The notes beneath the pieces are model-generated. The model made no database searches, was not told where the DNA came from, and worked only from the letters and a program-made list of their open reading frames with translations. A DNA stretch of 42,939 nt from an uncultured Eubacteriales bacterium (lineage in GTDB: Bacteria > Bacillota > Clostridia > Oscillospirales > CAG-272). Positions 32,488 through 39,996 of this stretch are shown in pieces. The stretch is from contig CAKSIP010000009.1 of NCBI GenBank assembly GCA_934462825.1, positions 1-42,939 of the forward strand, written 5' to 3'. Made by a program: the position numbers and the translations under genes. Numbering within the stretch: the first letter of the stretch is position 1; each line of letters opens with the position of its first letter.

Positions 32488-32497
32488 GGCTTCTACC

Positions 32498-32704
32498 TCA
32501 CCTTTCTACCGTTATTACACAATCGGGGCACATCGTTGCGCAAAATGCGCATCCGATACATTTTGTCATATCGGTCATTTCCGCGGGCGCATGTCCCTTT
32601 TTATTGAGCTTATCCTGCGCCAGCACCAAAAGATGCTTGGGACACGCCTCCACGCAAAGGCCGCAGCCCTTACAGCGATCCGTTTCAAATCTTACCTTTG
32701 CCAT
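32498..32704 (-). CDS. 2-oxoacid:ferredoxin oxidoreductase delta subunit (2x 4Fe-4S ferredoxin)
   Basis: A 68-residue bacterial-type ferredoxin domain with two 4Fe-4S motifs: CKGCGLCVEACP (11-22) and CIGCAFCATMCP (49-60). It is the electron-transfer subunit of the VOR-type complex, first of its four genes, with the alpha start 10 bases downstream. Confidence 0.93.
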   Translation of the reverse strand: MAKVRFETDRCKGCGLCVEACPKHLLVLAQDKLNKKGHAPAEMTDMTKCIGCAFCATMCPDCVITVER

Positions 32705-32731
32705 CGTTGTTCTCCTTATCCTTGATTTTGA

Positions 32732-33400
32732 TTAGGCTTCATAATATTTTTTTTGCAAATCCAGCGGGAAATATCCGTTTTCAAGTCCGCCGAGCGCTTC
32801 GGCCACCGGGCGCACGGCCGAGGTGAATTTGACGGGAAGCCCCGACAGCGCCGCCAGCTCTGCGATATAGGCCTGCGAGGCGCGAACGGTGTCCGGCTTT
32901 GTCAGCACGCCCAAATTCGAATTGTTGACAAGGGCTGTCACGGCAAGGCCGCCGGCTTCTTCGATTTCCCGCATCACCGCCAGCGCCTCCTGCGGCGTTT
33001 TCGTCAACGGGCGATACTGATTGGCCACGAAAAGCACCTCATAATTGTTTTCCTCCCGGATCATCGGGGTAAAACGTCCCAGCGCGTAGGCGCCCCGGTC
33101 GTCGCCCCCCACATCCAGCACGGCCAGATGCGTCCGATCCTCCATCACACCGTAAAGCTCGGAGGGGAGCGCCGGCAAATCCACGTTGGAATTGGCAAAG
33201 TCCGAGGAAATCAAGCCGATGCCGGCCGCCCGAAGCTCTGCCTCACTGTCCTTTGTGCGAAAGTAAGGGTTGACAATATCCATATCGGCCACCGTAACCT
33301 TGTGTCCGAGCGACCGCAAAGCAAAGGCATACGACACCGCCAGATTGGTTTTTCCACTTCCGTAGTGGCCGACAAACAGCGTAACTCGTTTGTATTTCAT
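32732..33400 (-). CDS. MinD/SIMIBI-like P-loop ATPase, unknown role
   Basis: A 222-residue P-loop NTPase. It has Walker A GHYGSGKTNLA (about 11-21), without the extra lysine of deviant ParA/MinD motifs, switch-like VADMDIVNPYFR (about 38-49), Walker B LAVLDVGGDDRG, and a nucleotide-specificity-like VNNSN. The family is known mainly as hypothetical MinD-like ATPases. It lies between an acyl-CoA synthetase and the VOR ferredoxin subunit, so a role in complex maturation or metal loading is possible but unproven. The best SD (AAGGAG at 33430-33435) is about 29 bases from the ATG, with a TTTTCCA/TGGAAAA inverted repeat (33403-33423) between that could bring it closer. Confidence 0.8.
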   Translation of the reverse strand: MKYKRVTLFVGHYGSGKTNLAVSYAFALRSLGHKVTVADMDIVNPYFRTKDSEAELRAAGIGLISSDFANSNVDLPALPSELYGVMEDRTHLAVLDVGGDDRGAYALGRFTPMIREENNYEVLFVANQYRPLTKTPQEALAVMREIEEAGGLAVTALVNNSNLGVLTKPDTVRASQAYIAELAALSGLPVKFTSAVRPVAEALGGLENGYFPLDLQKKYYEA

Positions 33401-33454
33401 GATTTTCCATCGGCTTTGGAAAAGAGCCTTCTCCTTTCTTTCCGGGAACCGTTT

Positions 33455-35764
33455 TTACAACTGATTCCGTATGATTTTTCCGCTGACGGTTTTCGGCAGC
33501 TCGTCACGAAATTCCACAATGCGCGGATATTTGTACGGCGCCGTATGTTGCTTGACATAATTTTGGATTTCCTTTTTCAAAAGCTCGGTCGGCTCGGTTC
33601 CCTTCACCAGCACCACGCTGGCTTTGACGACCTGCCCCCGCACCTCGTCCGGCGCGGCCGAAACGCCGCATTCCAAAACGTAAGGCAATTCCATAATCAC
33701 GCTTTCGATTTCAAACGGGCCGATCCGATACCCGGAGGATTTAATCACATCGTCCGCGCGGCCAACGTACCAATAAAATCCGTCCTCATCCCGCCAGGCC
33801 ACGTCCCCTGTGTGATAATATCCGTCGTGCATCACCTCGGCGGTTTTGTCCGGGTTGCCGTAGTAGCCGAGGAACAATCCGCACGGGCGCCCGTTGGCCA
33901 AACTTACACAGATTTCCCCGCTTTCGCCATCCTTCACCGGCTTTCCGTCGGAATCCAGCAGAGCGATGTCATAAATCGGGCAGGGCCGTCCCATCGAGCC
34001 GAGCTTATGTCTCTGGCCGACCAAGTTGGCAATCATGCAGGTGCTTTCCGATTGGCCAAAGCCGTCCATGATCGAAAGGCCGGTGATTTCTTTGAAGCGG
34101 CGGAACACCTCAGGGTTCAGCGCTTCGCCGGCCGTGGTCGCATGCTTGAGAGAAGAAAAGTCGTATTGGGAAAGATCCTGCTTGATCAGCATCCGATACA
34201 TCGTCGGGGGCGCGCAGAAGGTGGTAATATGGTATTTGGCAAACAGCGGCAGGATCTTTGCCGCGTCAAAGCGGTCAAAGTCATAGACGAAGGTGGCCGC
34301 CTCGCAAAGCCACTGACCGTACAGCTTGCCCCACATGGCTTTAGCCCAGCCGGTGTCCGAAATGGTCAGATGCAGGCCGTCGGGGTCCACGCAATGCCAA
34401 TATTTGGCGGTATGATAGTGTCCAAGCGCATATTTATAGTTGTGCACAGCCAGCTTGGGGTACCCTGTGGTTCCCGAGGTGAAGAAGGCCAGCATGGGAT
34501 CGTCGCCCGCCGGCGCATCGCTCTTGCGCTCGTAATGGCTGCTGTACATGCGGTATTCCTCGTCAAAGGAATGCCAGCCCTCTCGTTCCCCTTCGCCGTT
34601 GACGAGGATGCGGAGCGCGGGCTTGTTCCGGGCGGCGTCCACCTGATTGGCAATATCTCCCGTCCCACTGCACAGGATCGCACAGACGCCGGCGGCTTCA
34701 AATCGATATTCAAAGTCATGCGTCAAAAGCTGTGTGGTGGCGGGGATGGCAATGGCACCGATTTTATTCAGCCCCAAAATGGCAAACCAGAACGGATAAT
34801 GCCGGCGAAGCACCAGCATCACGCGATCTCCTTTTTTGATGCCGAGCGCACGGAAATAGTTGGCCGCACGCGCCGATTCATGCCGCATATCCCCAAACGT
34901 GAAGCGTTTTTCCTCGCGCATATCCTCCGACAGATACACCATCGCCGTTTTATCGGGGCGCTCCTTGCCCACCACATCCACGATGTCAAAGGCAAAATTG
35001 AACGAATCCTCGTTTTGAAACCGGATGAACGTCGGCGTTCCGTTGGCGTCCACCGCGTCCTCGATAAATTTTTCATACGCAAAGGATCGGTGCGGCGCCT
35101 TCGGAGCGCTGACCGCCGGCAGGCGGGGCGCGCTCACGCCGATGATCGCATCGGCCGAGGCTTCACTGCCGGGCGTCAGAACAATGGCATAAAAGCAGCA
35201 ATCCCGTCCTCCTACGGCCACCATGCCGTGGGGCGTTTCGCTGTTGTAGTAGGCGCAATCCCCCGCGTGAAGTTCTTCAATGTGTTCTCCGATCTGAACC
35301 CGAAGCGTTCCCGAAATCACAATGTCGCACTCCTGCCCGCGGTGCGTTGTCAGCTCAATGGGTTGGCTTTCCGCGGCCGAATCGTATTTACATTCCACAA
35401 ACAGCGGCTCCGAGATTCTGTCCCGAAAGCCGGAGGCCAAGCTGAAATAAGTCATCCCATGGGCATGGTCTACAAGGCTTCCCATGCCTTTTCTTGTCAC
35501 GGTATAGGAGCGCAGGCGCGGCGTGTCGCCCGTCATCAGCTCGGTCACGTCAATGCCGAAGGCCTGGGCGCACTTGTAAATAAAGGCAAAGGTAAGGTTT
35601 TCCTCACCGGCCTCGCAGCGCAAATATTCCTCCTCGCTCACGCCGGACAGCGCCGCCATGCGGGCCTCGGAAAAGCCCATAATCTCACGAAGCGCACGAA
35701 TCCGCCCCGCGATCTCCGTAATCCGTTCGTCCAGCTCCGTCATGGTGTTGGTTTTGGTTTGCAT
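33455..35764 (-). CDS. fusion: XRE HTH + cupin + acyl-CoA synthetase, under a Val-type T-box
   Basis: A 769-residue three-domain protein. Residues about 14-78 are an XRE/HTH_3 domain (AGRIRALREIMGFSEARMAALSGVSEEEY). About 120-198 form a cupin_2 domain (THRGQECDIVISG, HAGDCAYYNSETPHGMVAVG). About 245-769 are a full adenylate-forming synthetase, with P-loop FFTSGTTGYPK (427-437), DGFGQSEST, YYHTGDVAWRDEDG, the hinge RADDVIKSSGYRIGP and a C-terminal SGK lysine (about 763). The XRE-cupin pair is a common ligand-sensing repressor layout; its fusion to the enzyme is unusual. The start is ATG 35764 (GGGGAG 10 bases upstream), because the longer frame begins in the T-box terminator. Likely substrate isobutyrate (inference). 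Confidence 0.88.
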   Translation of the reverse strand: MQTKTNTMTELDERITEIAGRIRALREIMGFSEARMAALSGVSEEEYLRCEAGEENLTFAFIYKCAQAFGIDVTELMTGDTPRLRSYTVTRKGMGSLVDHAHGMTYFSLASGFRDRISEPLFVECKYDSAAESQPIELTTHRGQECDIVISGTLRVQIGEHIEELHAGDCAYYNSETPHGMVAVGGRDCCFYAIVLTPGSEASADAIIGVSAPRLPAVSAPKAPHRSFAYEKFIEDAVDANGTPTFIRFQNEDSFNFAFDIVDVVGKERPDKTAMVYLSEDMREEKRFTFGDMRHESARAANYFRALGIKKGDRVMLVLRRHYPFWFAILGLNKIGAIAIPATTQLLTHDFEYRFEAAGVCAILCSGTGDIANQVDAARNKPALRILVNGEGEREGWHSFDEEYRMYSSHYERKSDAPAGDDPMLAFFTSGTTGYPKLAVHNYKYALGHYHTAKYWHCVDPDGLHLTISDTGWAKAMWGKLYGQWLCEAATFVYDFDRFDAAKILPLFAKYHITTFCAPPTMYRMLIKQDLSQYDFSSLKHATTAGEALNPEVFRRFKEITGLSIMDGFGQSESTCMIANLVGQRHKLGSMGRPCPIYDIALLDSDGKPVKDGESGEICVSLANGRPCGLFLGYYGNPDKTAEVMHDGYYHTGDVAWRDEDGFYWYVGRADDVIKSSGYRIGPFEIESVIMELPYVLECGVSAAPDEVRGQVVKASVVLVKGTEPTELLKKEIQNYVKQHTAPYKYPRIVEFRDELPKTVSGKIIRNQL

Positions 35765-35820
35765 TTTGAATCCACTCCCCTTTTCTCGGAATCGGCCTTG
35801 ATCCGGCCGCCTTTGGGGAG

Positions 35821-36098
35821 AAAACAAAAGCCCGCCCCAAAGATATGATAATCTTTGAGACGAGCATAAAATTCACACCCGCGGTACCACTCAAATTGCA
35901 AAACAAGCGTTTTGCCTCTCTTTGGATCCAAACAGATCCTATGCACTAACGTAGCATACACGAAAAGGTTCTACGGCCTTGCGGCTTTCTTCCTTTCAGC
36001 TCAGAAGCTACACCGTCGGACAATTCCGCAGACTCTCACCCACCGTCTGCTCTCTGTACGGAACTGATGTTCTTTCGGTTCTTCGTCACAGCTTTGAT
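35821..36098 (-). promoter_or_regulatory. T-box riboswitch, specifier GUA (Val)
   Basis: Minus-strand leader of about 280 bases. Stem I has K-turn-like GTGACGAAG...CTTCTGAGC, an AGAGAG bulge and the apical GGTGGGTGAGAG motif. On its 3' side, the codon before the purine-CTTC junction reads GTA (36009-36011), that is Val, followed by G. The T-box core CAATTTGAGTGGTACCGCGG is at 35879-35898. The alternative terminator stem is 35830-35865 (15 pairs including G-U), with a TTTTGTTTT tail. Uncharged tRNA-Val should favour readthrough into the 35764 gene. Specifier assignment was done by hand. Confidence 0.88.
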
Positions 36099-36104
36099 TG
36101 GATT

Positions 36105-36133
36105 ATCATATCATATCTTTTTTACTTTGTCAA
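36105..36133 (-). promoter_or_regulatory. promoter of the Val T-box transcript
   Basis: Minus strand: TTGACA (36128-36133), 17-base spacer, TATGAT (36105-36110). It lies in the short gap after the 36172 stop; no terminator was seen there, so some transcription may also enter from the Ile T-box unit. Confidence 0.82.
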
Positions 36134-36171
36134 GTGCTTTTTTTCATTTTTTGTATTTTTATTTTTGCGCA

Positions 36172-38445
36172 TCACAGCAAATTCCGCTGAATCTTTCCGC
36201 TGATGGTCTTAGGCAACTCCTTGCGGAACTCCACAATGCGAGGGTACTTGTAGGGCGCGGTTTTGGCCTTGACGTACTCCTGGATCTCTTTTTTCAGTGC
36301 GTCCGAAGGCTCCTTGCCGTTCACCAGCACAATGCTCGCCTTGACCACCTGCCCGCGCACTTCGTCCGGCGCGGCCGAAACACCGCATTCCAAAACGTAA
36401 GGCAGTTCCATAATCACGCTTTCGATTTCAAACGGGCCGATCCGGTAGCCGGACGATTTAATGACGTCGTCCACACGCCCCACATAGAAGAAGTACCCGT
36501 CCTCGTCCCGCCAAGCCACATCGCCCGTGTGATAATATCCGTCGTGCAGCACCTCGGCGGTTTTATCGGGTTGACCGTAGTAGCCGAGGAACAGACCGCA
36601 GGGCTTTTCCTTTTCGTCCTTGACGCGGATGCAAATTTCACCGTTTTCACCCATATCCACCGGTTTTCCCTCCGGCGTCAGGATTTCCACATCATACAGC
36701 GGCACCGCCTTTCCCATGGAGCCGACCTTGTTCGGGCAGCCGATCAGGTTGGCAATGGAAAGCGTGGTTTCCGTTTGTCCGAAGCCTTCCATCAACCGAA
36801 GCCCCGTGGCCTTTTCAAACTGATAGTAAACCTCCGGGTTCAGCGCCTCGCCTGCAATGGTGGCACGCTTGACCGAGCTGAAATCATAGCCGGTCAGATC
36901 CTGCTTGATCATCATGCGGTAAATGGTGGGCGGCGCGCAGAACGTGGTGATATGATACTGCTTGAACATGGGCAAAAGATCGCCGGCGCTGAAACGATCA
37001 AAGTCATACACAAACACCGCGCCCTCGCACATCCACTGCCCATAGAGCTTACCCCAAAGGGCCTTGCCCCAGCCGGTATCCGAAACGGTCAGATGCAACC
37101 CGTCCCGGTCCACGCCGTGCCAATATTTGGCGGTCACGTAATGACCGAGCGGGTACTTATAGCTGTGTGCGGCAATCTTCGGATAGCCTGTCGTGCCCGA
37201 GGTAAAGAACATCAGCATCGGATCGTCGCCGGCCGGCGCATCCGGGGTTCTCTCAAACTTTCGGGTATAAAGGCTGGATTCCTCGTCGTAGTCGTGCCAG
37301 CCCTCTCGCCGGCCGCCGGCCACAATTTTCAGCTTCAGGGTGGGGGAATCTTTCTCGGCCAGCTCGACCTGGTGCAAAATGTTCTCGTCGTCGGCGCACA
37401 CGATCGCGCTGACGCCGGCCGCATTGAAGCGGTAAACATAATCCGGCGCTTGCAGCAAGGCCGTGGCCGGAATGGCGACGGCGCCGAGCTTATGCAAGCC
37501 GAGGATCGCAAACCAGAACTGATAATGCCGCTTGAGCACCAGCATCACGCGGTCGCCGCGCTGAATACCCAAGGCCTTAAAATAATTGGCCGCGCGCGCG
37601 GAGGCGAGCTTGATGTCGCGGAAGGTGAACCGCGTTTCCTTTTTGTTGTGATCCAAATGCACCATCGCCAGCTTATCGGGATATTTATCGGCCACGGCGT
37701 CCACCACATCAAAGGCAAAGTTGAAGGCGTCGGCGTTGCGGAAGGAGATGGATTTGAGCGTATGATCCTCCCCCTCTTTCGCATCAATAAAGGGAGCGCA
37801 CACCAATTCCTCGGTGGAGGCCGCCGACAGAATGGTGTCGCGGGTTTCCGTTTCCGTCTGCTTTTCTCCGGGTAGCACCACCGCGCAGAACTCGCAGTCC
37901 TGCCCGTCCACGGCGATCATCCCGTGCGGGGTGGAGGAATCGTAGTAAATGCTGTCGCCTTCCTCCATATATTCAATGTGATTTCCGATCTGCACCTTCA
38001 GCTTGCCGGAAAGCACCAGGTCAAACTCCTGTCCGCTGTGCGTGGTCAGGTGAATGGGCTTGTTTTGCTGCTCCTCCGAATATTCGTATTTGACGCGATA
38101 CGGCTCGGCAATTTTTTTTAGGAAAAGCGGGGCCAGGTTGGTAATGTTGATCCCCTTTTCTTTCGCGGTCAGCTGGCCGTCGCCCCGACGCGTCAACGTG
38201 TAGGAACGCAGGCGGGGGCTGTGCCCCTCCAACAGGTCGGTCAGCTCAATGCCGAACACCATGGCGCATTTGTGCAAAAAGGTAAAGGGGAAATCCACCG
38301 TGCCCGATTCGTAAACCCGGTATTCCTCCGGGGTGGTGTCGGTACGGACCGCCATTTCCTCCTCGGAAAGGCCGATGATCTCTCGCATTTCCCGGATGCG
38401 CAGTGCGATCTCAATCAGTTTGTTATCCGCCGTTTTTACTTGCAT
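36172..38445 (-). CDS. fusion: XRE HTH + cupin + acyl-CoA synthetase, under an Ile-type T-box
   Basis: A 757-residue paralogue of the 33455-35764 protein, with the same domain order. The HTH is at about 11-75 (IALRIREMREIIGLSEEEMAVRTDTTPEEY), the cupin at about 115-192 (THSGQEFDLVLSG, STPHGMIAVDG). The synthetase spans about 235-757, with FFTSGTTGYPKIA, EGFGQTETT, YYHTGDVAWRDEDG, RVDDVIKSSGYRIGPFEIES and the C-terminal ISGKIQ lysine. GGAG suits ATG 38445 (7-base gap) better than ATG 38448. A T-box and then a 6-bp AAAAAG-type repeat precede it. Likely substrate 2-methylbutyrate (inference from the Ile specifier). The acid-binding pockets of the two paralogues should differ. Confidence 0.88.
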   Translation of the reverse strand: MQVKTADNKLIEIALRIREMREIIGLSEEEMAVRTDTTPEEYRVYESGTVDFPFTFLHKCAMVFGIELTDLLEGHSPRLRSYTLTRRGDGQLTAKEKGINITNLAPLFLKKIAEPYRVKYEYSEEQQNKPIHLTTHSGQEFDLVLSGKLKVQIGNHIEYMEEGDSIYYDSSTPHGMIAVDGQDCEFCAVVLPGEKQTETETRDTILSAASTEELVCAPFIDAKEGEDHTLKSISFRNADAFNFAFDVVDAVADKYPDKLAMVHLDHNKKETRFTFRDIKLASARAANYFKALGIQRGDRVMLVLKRHYQFWFAILGLHKLGAVAIPATALLQAPDYVYRFNAAGVSAIVCADDENILHQVELAEKDSPTLKLKIVAGGRREGWHDYDEESSLYTRKFERTPDAPAGDDPMLMFFTSGTTGYPKIAAHSYKYPLGHYVTAKYWHGVDRDGLHLTVSDTGWGKALWGKLYGQWMCEGAVFVYDFDRFSAGDLLPMFKQYHITTFCAPPTIYRMMIKQDLTGYDFSSVKRATIAGEALNPEVYYQFEKATGLRLMEGFGQTETTLSIANLIGCPNKVGSMGKAVPLYDVEILTPEGKPVDMGENGEICIRVKDEKEKPCGLFLGYYGQPDKTAEVLHDGYYHTGDVAWRDEDGYFFYVGRVDDVIKSSGYRIGPFEIESVIMELPYVLECGVSAAPDEVRGQVVKASIVLVNGKEPSDALKKEIQEYVKAKTAPYKYPRIVEFRKELPKTISGKIQRNLL

Positions 38446-38508
38446 CATTTTTCTCCATTCCGCCGCGCGCTTTTGGCCGGCGACTCCTTTTTGAATTGTA
38501 CGTTTTCC

Positions 38509-38541
38509 TTTTCTTTTTCTTTTTCTTTTTCTTTTTCTTTT
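38509..38541. repeat. hexanucleotide purine-rich repeat before the Ile-type synthetase gene
   Basis: About five copies of CTTTTT on the plus strand (GAAAAA in the transcript). It lies between the T-box terminator and the AUG, so copy number would change leader length but not the reading frame. Confidence 0.85.
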
Positions 38542-38550
38542 CTTTGAGCC

Positions 38551-38875
38551 GAAAAAAACAAAAATCGCCTCAAAGAAAAAATCTTTTCAGAATCTTTCTT
38601 TGAGACGAATAATCTCTTATCCGCGGTACCACTCAAATTGCACGGAAGCTTCCGTACCCCTCAGGTTCAGACAAACCTTATGCCTTTACGCAGCAATCAC
38701 GGGAAACCCTGGCGGTTTGCATCATCCGCTCGGACTTCCGGCTCGGAAGTGATGGGAACTGACCGTTGAACCACCGGCTCACACCAAACGCCGGTTCTCT
38801 GTCGATTCAATCGGCTGTCCGTCTTCGTCACAGCCTTTTTGTTTTCCTTTACCTATTCTTTTCCTTTTGAAAACT
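38551..38875 (-). promoter_or_regulatory. T-box riboswitch, specifier AUC (Ile)
   Basis: Minus-strand leader of about 325 bases. Stem I starts GGCTGTGACGAAG and ends CTTCCGAGCC, with an AGAGA bulge and apical GGTGTGAG. The codon before the A-CTTC junction reads ATC (38751-38753), that is Ile, the same position as in the Val T-box. The T-box core CAATTTGAGTGGTACCGCGG is at 38621-38640. The terminator stem CGTCTCAAAGAAA/TTTCTTTGAGGCG (38566-38607) is followed by ATTTTTGTTTTTTT. It controls the 38445 gene. Confidence 0.88.
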
Positions 38876-38881
38876 GTAATC

Positions 38882-38910
38882 ATTATAATCCGGGCGGTGC
38901 TTTTTGTCAA
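38882..38910 (-). promoter_or_regulatory. promoter of the Ile T-box transcript
   Basis: Minus strand: TTGACA (38905-38910), 17-base spacer, TATAAT (38882-38887); both hexamers perfect. Confidence 0.88.
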
Positions 38911-38954
38911 GCGTCTCCCGGATTTTTTGTCGCATTGCACAAATTTTCGCCGTT

Positions 38955-39875
38955 TTAGTCCGAAATTTTGCCAATATCGTAGGGTGTCGTCTGGTAAACG
39001 AAGTAGTTGAGCCAATTGCTGTAAAGCAAATTGGCATGCGCGCGCCAGCGAACGTACACCGGCATGGTGGGATCGTCGTTTTCAAAATAGTTTTCGGGCA
39101 CGCGCGGGTTCAGTCCCGCCGCCACGTCCCGCTCATACTCTTTTTTCAGGGTTAGCGGATCATATTCGGGGTGTCCGGTGATAAAGACCTGCCGCCCCCC
39201 TTCGGTGGCAACGGCATACACGCCCGCCCGATCGGAGGAAGCCAACAGCTTCAAGGCGGGACAGGCAAGGATCGCCTGCCGCCGAACGCCCGTATAGCGG
39301 GAATGAGGGACAAAAAAGGTGTCGTCAAAGCCGCGGAACAAAATCGCATTCTTTTTGTCCAGATGATGGCGAAACAAGCCCGACAGCTTTTCGGGCAAAA
39401 GCTCCTTTTCGATCCCGAAGTGGTAATAAAGCCCCGCCTGCGCGCCCCAGCAAATGTGAAGCGTGCTGTGAACGTGCGTTTTGCTCCACTCCATAATGGT
39501 GCAAAGCTCCTGCCAATATTCCACATCCGGGAAATCCAGCTTTTCCACCGGGGCGCCGGTAATGATCATCCCGTCGTAGTTGTTGCCCCGCACGTCGTCA
39601 AAGCATTTATAAAAGGAAAGAAGATGCTCGGCGCTGGTGTTTTTCGACTTGTGCGATTTGGTATGGATCAGCGACAGCTCGACCTGGAGCGGCGTATTTC
39701 CCAGCAAGCGCGAAAACTGCGTTTCCGTGTCAATTTTATTGGGCATGAGATTCAACAAGAGAATTTTGAGCGGTCGAATGTCCTGCGTCATAGCGCGTCG
39801 CTCGGTCATCACAAAGATATTTTCCTCTTCCAGCACTCGTACGGCCGGAAGCTCGTTGGGTATTTTAATCGGCAA
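38955..39875 (-). CDS. metA: homoserine O-acetyltransferase (MetA family)
   Basis: A 306-residue GATase-like acyltransferase, the first committed step of methionine synthesis. Catalytic Cys142 (HICWGAQAG), His235 and Glu237 (ITGHPEYD) are present. Residue 111 is Glu (ITGAPVEKLDF); in this family Glu111 is associated with acetyl-CoA use and Gly111 with succinyl-CoA. This fits the adjacent O-acetylhomoserine sulfhydrylase. The start is TTG at 39875: GGAGGG lies 7 bases upstream and the protein then begins MPIKIP as family members do. It lies 121 bases after metY; that gap holds a GGGGC-GAAA-GCCCC hairpin (about 39980-39994). Confidence 0.93.
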   Translation of the reverse strand: MPIKIPNELPAVRVLEEENIFVMTERRAMTQDIRPLKILLLNLMPNKIDTETQFSRLLGNTPLQVELSLIHTKSHKSKNTSAEHLLSFYKCFDDVRGNNYDGMIITGAPVEKLDFPDVEYWQELCTIMEWSKTHVHSTLHICWGAQAGLYYHFGIEKELLPEKLSGLFRHHLDKKNAILFRGFDDTFFVPHSRYTGVRRQAILACPALKLLASSDRAGVYAVATEGGRQVFITGHPEYDPLTLKKEYERDVAAGLNPRVPENYFENDDPTMPVYVRWRAHANLLYSNWLNYFVYQTTPYDIGKISD

Positions 39876-39996
39876 GATCGTTCCCTCCCTTACTTTCTTG
39901 TTTTTGGGTTTCGGTCGGCGGTTGGCTTTCGGTTGCTTTCGTTCCGCGGGGCCTTGCCGGCTCCCCGGTTAGCGAGGGGGCTTTCGCCCCGCGCCG

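Noticed and set aside
32753..35848. Very long open frame on the plus strand (over 1000 codons) across the VOR/synthetase region.
   Set aside because: It is antisense to genes with clear domains and motifs, its translation is low-complexity Arg/His/Gly-rich, and it has no ribosome binding site. It is a by-product of GC-rich codon use.
38449..38954. Single gene joining the Ile T-box leader frames.
   Set aside because: The leader is explained by promoter, T-box and terminator; its frames show no protein signal.
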